Positions 5,692 to 10,514 of a stretch of 10,514 nucleotides of DNA are shown here, one piece after another. Every line of letters starts with the position of its first letter. The stretch's first letter is position 1. The position numbers and the translations under genes are program-made. The notes beneath the pieces were generated by a model. That model ran no database searches. It saw nothing but the letters and a program-made list of their open reading frames with translations, and had not been told where the DNA came from. The stretch comes from an uncultured beta proteobacterium (lineage in GTDB: Bacteria; Pseudomonadota; Gammaproteobacteria; Burkholderiales; Burkholderiaceae_B): the NCBI GenBank assembly GCA_903924715.1, contig CAIYCP010000311.1:1-10514 (forward strand). The letters run 5' to 3'.

Positions 5692-6428
5692 GGTGCGAGT
5701 TCGTCTGCACGTCGTTGAGCAGCTTCAAAATCAAGGGTGCCCTCATAGATACTTCGACCTAAAATCGCGCCTTCAATGCCTTCGTCTTCAACGGCGCACA
5801 GCGCTTCAATGTCGCGAAGGTCTGTTACGCCACCTGAGGCAATCACGGGGATACGGACATGTCGTGCCAGACGAACAGTGGCCTCGATGTTGACGCCGGT
5901 CAGCATGCCATCGCGGCCGATGTCGGTGTAAATGATGGCTTCGCAACCATAATCTTCAAACTTTTTGGCCATGTCGAGGACGTCGTGTTTGGTCAGCTTG
6001 CTCCAGCCATCTGTTGCGACTTTACCGTCGCGCGCATCGAGTCCAACAATGATGTTGCCCGGAAACGCGCCGCAAGCATCGTGCAAAAAGCCAGGGTTTT
6101 TGACGGCTGCCGTACCGATGATCACGTACGAGATGCCGAAATCGAGATAGCGTTCAATCGTATCAAGATCGCGAATGCCGCCACCAATTTGCACGGGGAT
6201 ATCAGAACCAACCGAATCGACGATGGCGCGGATCACCGCCTCATTTTTAGGTTTGCCTGCAACGGCACCGTTGAGGTCAACCAAGTGTAAGCGTCGGGCG
6301 CCGCGGTCAAGCCAAAGGTTAGACATTGCGGTGGGATCTTCAGAGAAGATGGTTGCATCGTCGAGGTCGCCTTGGCGTAGTCGGACACAGCGTCCGTCTT
6401 TGAGGTCAATTGCAGGGATCAGCAGCAT
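5688..6428 (-). CDS. hisA: ProFAR isomerase HisA
   Basis: HisA is the TIM-barrel Amadori isomerase that converts ProFAR to PRFAR, the substrate of HisF. Asp8 in LLIPAIDLKDG and Asp131 in IVGLDARDG are the catalytic acid/base pair. The half-barrel repeats VQIGGGIRD (79-87) and IPVIASGGVTD mirror those of HisF and show their shared origin. The length of 246 residues is normal, and bacterial type is confirmed by adjacent hisF and hisH. The ATG (6426-6428) lies 67 bp after hisH, one of the larger gaps of the cluster, and has no recognisable ribosome-binding site; the stretch just before it is A-rich. The stop codon overlaps the hisF start. Confidence 0.97.
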   Translation of the reverse strand: MLLIPAIDLKDGRCVRLRQGDLDDATIFSEDPTAMSNLWLDRGARRLHLVDLNGAVAGKPKNEAVIRAIVDSVGSDIPVQIGGGIRDLDTIERYLDFGISYVIIGTAAVKNPGFLHDACGAFPGNIIVGLDARDGKVATDGWSKLTKHDVLDMAKKFEDYGCEAIIYTDIGRDGMLTGVNIEATVRLARHVRIPVIASGGVTDLRDIEALCAVEDEGIEGAILGRSIYEGTLDFEAAQRRADELAP

Positions 6429-6495
6429 GTGATTTTTTAGTGGTCACGTAAGGTTCAAATCGCCCGCGAGATGCGAACGTTGATGTGGGTTTAGT

Positions 6496-7131
6496 TTAAG
6501 GCTTCCAGTCTACAAAATTACGGTAAAGACGCAAACCATATTCAGCACTTTTTTCAGGATGAAACTGTACGGCAAAGATATTATTAGCCGCAACCGCACA
6601 GGCGAACAAGCCGCCGTAATTACTTTGTCCGACGACGAGCTCTGCTTGAGCAGGCACGGCAAAGTAACTATGGACAAAATAAAAGGGGGTTAAGTCTGGG
6701 ATGCCCCGCCAAAGCGCGTGCGAACGGCTTTGTTTAACGGGGTTCCAGCCCATATGGGGCACTTTGAGCTGATTGGCGCCCGCATCGAAGGCCGGCCCCT
6801 GAAACCGTTTGACTTCGCCTTTGAATATGCCCAGGCTGACCGTGTTGCCTTCTTCGCTACGCTCAAAAAGCATTTGCTCTCCGACGCAAACCCCTAGCAA
6901 CGGTTTAGTCTTTGCTGCGGTCAGTACCGCATCGCGTAGGCCCGCCTCATCAAGCGTACGAATGCAGTCTGCCATGGCACCTTGCCCCGGAAACACCACC
7001 CGATCGGCGGCCAGAATATCCTGAGCGTTATTGCATAGGCGAATATCGGCCTCGGGGGCCGCGTGGCGTAAGGCTCGCTCGACCGAGTGAATATTACCCA
7101 TGCCATAGTCGACGATGGCGATCAAAGCCAT
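6496..7131 (-). CDS. hisH: Imidazole glycerol phosphate synthase glutaminase subunit HisH
   Basis: HisH is the class I glutamine amidotransferase partner of HisF and supplies ammonia from glutamine. The triad is Cys82 in LLGVCVGEQMLF, with His191 and Glu193 in VQFHPEKS. The N-terminal IVDYGMGNIHSV block and the PGQG segment (48-51), which forms the oxyanion region, are intact. The residue after the nucleophile elbow is Glu (GVCVGEQ) where many HisH proteins carry Met (G-C-GMQ). I recall this variant from other Burkholderiales, so it is not taken as a defect. The length of 211 residues is normal. It begins three bases after the hisB stop codon. Confidence 0.97.
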   Translation of the reverse strand: MALIAIVDYGMGNIHSVERALRHAAPEADIRLCNNAQDILAADRVVFPGQGAMADCIRTLDEAGLRDAVLTAAKTKPLLGVCVGEQMLFERSEEGNTVSLGIFKGEVKRFQGPAFDAGANQLKVPHMGWNPVKQSRSHALWRGIPDLTPFYFVHSYFAVPAQAELVVGQSNYGGLFACAVAANNIFAVQFHPEKSAEYGLRLYRNFVDWKP

Positions 7132-7134
7132 AGG

Positions 7135-7722
7135 CTAAAGCACACCTTTGGTTGACGGAATTACACCCGCACTGCGAGGATCGAGTTCGAGCGCCATGCG
7201 TAGCGCACGGCCCGTGGCTTTAAAAATGGTTTCGCACTGGTGATGCGCATTGACGCCGCGCAAATTATCGATGTGCATCGTGAGTAGCGCGTGGTTGACC
7301 AGGCCCTGAAAGAACTCGATGGTGAGGTCAACATCAAAATCACCTACGCGCGCACGGGTGAACGGAACATGAAACTGTAAGCCTGGGCGCCCTGAGAAGT
7401 CGACGACGACGCGTGAAAGCGCCTCGTCAAGCGGCACGTAGGCGTGTCCGTAGCGACGAATTCCAGACTTATCGCCAACAGCCTTCGCGATCGCTTGACC
7501 AAGGGTGATCCCAACATCTTCAACGGTATGGTGCGCATCGATTTCAAGGTCGCCTTCTGCGTGGACCTCAAGGTCGATTAAGCCGTGCCGAGCGATCTGA
7601 TCCAGCATGTGGTCTAAAAATGGCACGCCGGTGTTCAGCTTCTGGCGGCCAGTGCCATCCAGATTGATTGCGACACGAATACGCGTTTCGTTTGTATTGC
7701 GGATAATTTCAGCGGTGCGCAT
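7135..7722 (-). CDS. hisB: Imidazoleglycerol-phosphate dehydratase HisB (monofunctional)
   Basis: HisB removes water from imidazole glycerol phosphate to give imidazole acetol phosphate, using a di-manganese site. The two metal-binding repeats are clear: DAHHTVEDVGI (62-72) and the later NAHHQCETIFKA, along with FLDHMLDQIARHG (35-47). At 195 residues it is the dehydratase alone; the N-terminal histidinol-phosphatase domain of the enterobacterial fused enzyme is absent, so that activity must come from another gene. Its product is the keto substrate of HisC, yet no hisC is next to it. The ATG (7720-7722) follows an 82-bp gap after hisD and has only a weak ribosome-binding site. Confidence 0.97.
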   Translation of the reverse strand: MRTAEIIRNTNETRIRVAINLDGTGRQKLNTGVPFLDHMLDQIARHGLIDLEVHAEGDLEIDAHHTVEDVGITLGQAIAKAVGDKSGIRRYGHAYVPLDEALSRVVVDFSGRPGLQFHVPFTRARVGDFDVDLTIEFFQGLVNHALLTMHIDNLRGVNAHHQCETIFKATGRALRMALELDPRSAGVIPSTKGVL

Positions 7723-7804
7723 GGCTTGGGCTCTTGGCGTCAGAAACTATATTGTAGGGCGGTCTGAGCGAATTGTTGTGAGGAATCGTTCGTGAGCGGA
7801 CCGC
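7723..7804 (-). other. hisD-hisB gap where hisC is expected but absent
   Basis: This is the longest gap inside the minus-strand cluster. No coding potential for an aminotransferase remains. It contains a 6-bp perfect inverted repeat, gcggtc (7759-7764) and gaccgc (7799-7804), the second arm abutting the hisD stop. The spacer holds tgagcg twice in direct orientation (7764-7769 is ctgagc-adjacent and the second copy is near 7794). On the minus strand a -10-like TACAAT (7756-7751) occurs, without an acceptable -35 hexamer at 16-19 bases. The gap could be a deletion scar, a weak internal promoter region or simple spacer; the sequence does not decide. Confidence 0.45.
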
Positions 7805-9118
7805 TTATTTGTCGCCGGCGGGTGTCAGGCGGTAAGCCGCACTCGCAGCGTGGGCTTGAAGGCCTTCACCTAAGGCCAGTTCGGCGGCAATTTTACCGAG
7901 TGTTTGTGCCCCGGCAGGCGAGACGTGTATCAAGCTTGAGCGTTTTTGAAAGTCATAGACGCCCAAGGGCGATGAAAACCGCGCGGTGCGCGAGGTGGGC
8001 AAGACGTGGTTTGGTCCGGCGCAGTAGTCACCGAGCGCTTCTGAGCTATGTTGCCCCATAAAGATGGCGCCGGCGTGGCGCAGGTGGGAAAGCCAGGGCT
8101 CAGGTTGCTCGATCGAGACCTCAAGGTGCTCGGGGGCGATGCGGTTGCTGATCTCACAGGCTTGAGCTAAGTCGTGCACCAAAATCAGCGCGCCTCGGTC
8201 GCGCAGGCTTGTGCGGATGATATCGGCCCGTGGCATGGTGGGCAACAACCGCTCAATCGATTGCAGCACCGCGTCAAGGTAGCTGGCGTCTGGGCACAAC
8301 AAAATCGCTTGAGCCAGTTCGTCGTGTTCGGCCTGCGAGAACAGGTCCATCGCGATCCAGTCAGGCGAGGTTTTACCGTCGCAAATAATCAGAATTTCAC
8401 TTGGACCCGCGATCATGTCGATCCCAACGGTCCCAAAGACGCGGCGCTTTGCGGCGGCCACATAGGCATTGCCGGGCCCCACGATTTTATCGACTGCCGG
8501 AACAGTTGAGGTGCCATAGGCGAGTGCGCCAACGGCCTGAGCGCCGCCAATCGTAAAACATCGATCAACCCCTGCAATGGCTGCTGCGGCAAGCACCATA
8601 GCGTTGCGCTGTCCGCCCGGGGTGGGGGTCACCATGATCACCTCGGTGACGCCGGCGACTTTTGCTGGGATTGCATTCATCAGGACTGAAGAGGGGTAGG
8701 CCGCCTTGCCTCCGGGAACATACACCCCAACGCGATCGAGCGGCGACACTTGTTGACCAAGACGGGTGCCATCTGCCTCGGTATAAGACCAGCTTTTTTG
8801 TATTTGATGCACATGGTAGGTGCGCACACGGTCAGCTGCAGCCTCAAGGGCCTCTCTTTGCGCGGCTGGCAGCTCAGCGAGTGCCTTGAGCCATTCACTA
8901 CGTGGAATTTCGAGTTCTGCAGCGTGCTTGACTTGTACCCGATCGAATTCGTGCGTTAAACGCACGAGTGCCGCGTCGCCCTCGGTGCGTACCTGTTTGA
9001 GAATATCTGCAGCAGCACGGTCGATGGCTTCGTCTTGCTCGGCATCAAAGGCCAGCAAGCGGGTCAGCGCTGCATCAAAGTCTGGCTGACGCGAATCTAG
9101 ACGTAAAAGGGTGGCCAT
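7805..9118 (-). CDS. hisD: Histidinol dehydrogenase HisD
   Basis: HisD carries out the last two NAD-dependent oxidations, histidinol to histidine, as a zinc dimer. By alignment with the E. coli enzyme from memory, the zinc ligands fall at Gln262 and His265 (SQAEHDE), Asp364 (GDYCAGPNHVLPT) and His423. The catalytic pair is Glu330-His331 in RIAPEHLE. The cofactor-side motifs VYVPGGKAAYPS (132-143), KIVGPGNAYV (211-220) and IDMIAGPSEILII (233-245) are intact. The length of 437 residues is normal. The ATG (9116-9118) has AAGAGA (9132-9127) eight bases upstream, and the gene lies 29 bp after hisG. Everything needed for activity appears present. Confidence 0.97.
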   Translation of the reverse strand: MATLLRLDSRQPDFDAALTRLLAFDAEQDEAIDRAAADILKQVRTEGDAALVRLTHEFDRVQVKHAAELEIPRSEWLKALAELPAAQREALEAAADRVRTYHVHQIQKSWSYTEADGTRLGQQVSPLDRVGVYVPGGKAAYPSSVLMNAIPAKVAGVTEVIMVTPTPGGQRNAMVLAAAAIAGVDRCFTIGGAQAVGALAYGTSTVPAVDKIVGPGNAYVAAAKRRVFGTVGIDMIAGPSEILIICDGKTSPDWIAMDLFSQAEHDELAQAILLCPDASYLDAVLQSIERLLPTMPRADIIRTSLRDRGALILVHDLAQACEISNRIAPEHLEVSIEQPEPWLSHLRHAGAIFMGQHSSEALGDYCAGPNHVLPTSRTARFSSPLGVYDFQKRSSLIHVSPAGAQTLGKIAAELALGEGLQAHAASAAYRLTPAGDK

Positions 9119-9147
9119 GGTGTGAATCTCTTTTAAAACGAGGTCGC

Positions 9148-9822
9148 TTAAGACGTACGACTGGCTTGCTCAAAGGCATCGAGTAGGGGTTGCAGTTGCG
9201 CGTGACGGGTTTTAAGCGCTGCCCGATTCACGACAAGTCGCGATGAAATCGACATGATGTCTTCGACTGCGACCAGATCATTGGCCTTGAGGGTGTTGCC
9301 CGTTGAGACCAGATCGACAATCGCATCGGCGAGTCCCACCAACGGGGCAAGCTCCATTGAGCCATAAAGCTTAATGAGGTCAACGTACACACCCTTGGCC
9401 GCAAAGTGTTCGCGGGCAGCCTGTGTGTATTTGGTCGCCACACGCAGACGCGCGCCTTGCCGCACAGCAGCTTCGTAATCAAATCCTTTACGCACAGCAA
9501 CCGCTAAACGACAGCGGGCGATATTGAGGTCGATCGGCTGATATAGCCCACCCGGATGTTGGGCGGCATGTTCGATTAAGACGTCTTTGCCGGCGATGCC
9601 TAGATCAGCTGCGCCGTACTCAACGTAGGTTGGCACATCAGAGGCGCGAACAATAATTAGACGCAAAGCTGGATCGCTGGTCGCGATGATCAGTTTGCGG
9701 GATTGCTCAGGGTTTTCGGCAACCTCAATACCCGCAGCCTTAAGCAGCGGTAAGGTTTCTTCAAAAATGCGCCCTTTCGAGAGTGCCATGGTCAGAGGGC
9801 GCAGTGGCTCAGCAGTGCTCAT
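9148..9822 (-). CDS. hisG: ATP phosphoribosyltransferase catalytic subunit HisG, short form
   Basis: HisG joins ATP and PRPP in the first, feedback-controlled step of histidine synthesis. The core is visible: MALSKGR (12-18), EYGAADLGIAGKD (68-80), KLYGSMELAPLVGLADAIVD (151-170) and the PRPP loop STGNTL (173-178). At 224 residues it lacks the C-terminal regulatory domain of the long form (about 290-300 residues). Short HisG proteins need the synthetase-like partner HisZ for activity and histidine inhibition; hisZ is not in this window. In betaproteobacteria I recall it near purA, but that was not checked. The ATG overlaps the murA stop in an ATGA junction. Confidence 0.96.
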   Translation of the reverse strand: MSTAEPLRPLTMALSKGRIFEETLPLLKAAGIEVAENPEQSRKLIIATSDPALRLIIVRASDVPTYVEYGAADLGIAGKDVLIEHAAQHPGGLYQPIDLNIARCRLAVAVRKGFDYEAAVRQGARLRVATKYTQAAREHFAAKGVYVDLIKLYGSMELAPLVGLADAIVDLVSTGNTLKANDLVAVEDIMSISSRLVVNRAALKTRHAQLQPLLDAFEQASRTS

Positions 9823-10514
9823 GAGGACTCCTTACTTGAAGTTCGTTCGATATTAGCGCCGAGTTGCCTGAGCTTGTGCTCCATGCGCTCGTAGCCCCGA
9901 TCAAGATGATAGATCCGTTCGACCACGGTTTCGCCTTCGGCTGCCAGGCCCGCAATCACTAGGCTCGCAGAGGCGCGTAGGTCAGTGGCCATGACCGTTG
10001 CCCCAGAGAGCTTGGCGACGCCTCGCACAACGGCCGTGTGACCATCAATATCGATCCGTGCGCCCAGGCGCAGTAACTCTTGCACGTGCATATAGCGATT
10101 TTCAAAAATGGTCTCGGTGATGACAGAGGTGCCATCGGCCAAGGCATTAAGCGCCATCACCTGTGCCTGCATGTCGGTCGCGAAGCCTGGGTACTCATGT
10201 GTTCGAAAATCAACTGCTCTGGGACGTTGACTCATGCTCGCGCGAATCCAGTCTTTGCCGCACGTGAGCACAACCCCAGCTTCTTGTAGCTTGGCGAGGG
10301 TAGCGCCCATTGTTTCAGGGGCGACGTTGCGCAGCGTAATGTCGCCGCCCGCCGCACCTACTGCACATAAAAAACTACCGGCTTCGATGCGATCAGGGAT
10401 GACGTGGTGCTTGGCCCCGTGCAGCGTTTTGACGCCTTCGATCACGATGCGGTCGGTACCATGACCTTGAATTCGTGCACCCATTTTGATTAAGAGTTCG
10501 GCGAGATCGACAAC
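9819..10514 (-). CDS. murA: UDP-N-acetylglucosamine 1-carboxyvinyltransferase MurA, C-terminal part
   Basis: MurA transfers enolpyruvate from PEP to UDP-GlcNAc, the first committed step of peptidoglycan synthesis, in the cytosol. The gene enters from the right edge, and 231 codons are visible of about 420 expected. The frame is open to position 10514, so an ATG at 10484 is internal and not the start. Clear family blocks are GTDRIVIEGV, IPDRIEAGSFLCA, EYPGFATDMQAQ with the catalytic-site Asp (Asp305 in E. coli), GTSVITETIFENRYMHV, LSGATVMATDLRASASLVIAG and the C-terminal YHLDRGYERMEHKLRQLGANIER, which includes the active-site Arg (Arg397 in E. coli). The catalytic Cys (Cys115 in E. coli) lies outside the window. 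It overlaps hisG by four bases, so the his genes are probably read from a promoter at or before murA. Confidence 0.96.
   Translation of the reverse strand, partial: VVDLAELLIKMGARIQGHGTDRIVIEGVKTLHGAKHHVIPDRIEAGSFLCAVGAAGGDITLRNVAPETMGATLAKLQEAGVVLTCGKDWIRASMSQRPRAVDFRTHEYPGFATDMQAQVMALNALADGTSVITETIFENRYMHVQELLRLGARIDIDGHTAVVRGVAKLSGATVMATDLRASASLVIAGLAAEGETVVERIYHLDRGYERMEHKLRQLGANIERTSSKESS
9828..9833 (-). promoter_or_regulatory. Strong ribosome-binding site of hisG inside the murA 3' end
   Basis: AAGGAG sits five bases before the hisG ATG and lies within the last murA codons. It is the best ribosome-binding site in the cluster and settles the hisG start. It suggests hisG can be initiated efficiently in addition to being coupled to murA through the ATGA overlap. 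Confidence 0.75.

Noticed and set aside
5859..6290. 143-codon open frame on the plus strand, opposite hisA
   Set aside because: It lies fully antisense to an intact hisA and shows no family motif; a by-product of codon bias.
7751..7756. TACAAT -10-like hexamer upstream of hisB on the minus strand
   Set aside because: No acceptable -35 hexamer at a normal distance and no extended -10, so it is not annotated as a promoter, only mentioned with the gap.
9823..9850. Possible his leader peptide or attenuator upstream of hisG
   Set aside because: hisG overlaps murA by four bases, leaving no leader, and no run of His codons or terminator stem is present.
10482..10484. ATG as the start of murA
   Set aside because: The frame stays open to the window edge, and the upstream residues match the MurA family, so this Met is internal.

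Overview
The window is a housekeeping chromosomal segment from a betaproteobacterium, most likely Burkholderiales and close to the Bordetella/Alcaligenaceae side. The evidence is gene order and protein resemblance: murA - his genes - HIT protein - tatA-tatB-tatC, ending near an HtrA-type protease and a NIF3-family gene. The order is one I recall from Bordetella, Ralstonia and Burkholderia; no search was run. Base composition is moderate, roughly mid-50s % GC by eye, apart from one AT-rich gap (1821-2005).

Layout. At the left edge a partial NIF3-family gene (minus, 1-271) diverges from an HtrA/DegS-like membrane-anchored serine protease (plus, 290-1453); their start codons are only 18 bp apart. 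The protease converges with a small XRE-family regulator (minus, 1476-1820). A 185-bp AT-rich gap follows, holding dyads and a possible promoter for the regulator. The remaining 8.5 kb is one minus-strand cluster. Read in the direction of transcription (right to left) it is murA (3' part), hisG, hisD, hisB, hisH, hisA, hisF, hisI, hisE, a HinT-type HIT protein, tatA, tatB and tatC. Spacing is tight: ATGA overlaps at murA/hisG and hisA/hisF, a GTGA overlap at hisI/hisE, a TTGA overlap at tatB/tatC, and otherwise gaps of 2 to 82 bp. I see no terminator inside it.

How the genes work together. HisG (short form) joins PRPP and ATP. HisE and HisI hydrolyse and open the product, HisA isomerises it, and HisF with HisH makes imidazole glycerol phosphate plus AICAR. 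HisB dehydrates this and HisD performs the last two oxidations. The aminotransferase HisC, the histidinol-phosphate phosphatase and the HisZ partner needed by short HisG are not in the window, so the pathway must be completed from elsewhere. TatA, TatB and TatC form the twin-arginine translocase for folded proteins. MurA makes the first committed peptidoglycan precursor. The protease probably acts in periplasmic quality control.

Nothing here looks like a new defence or mobile system. The points most worth a second look are the missing hisC between hisD and hisB, the XRE regulator with its dyad-rich upstream region next to tatC, and the divergent NIF3/protease pair with overlapping ribosome-binding sites. 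There is no gene-free stretch over 300 bp, and I see no RNA gene, CRISPR array, insertion sequence or phage remnant.
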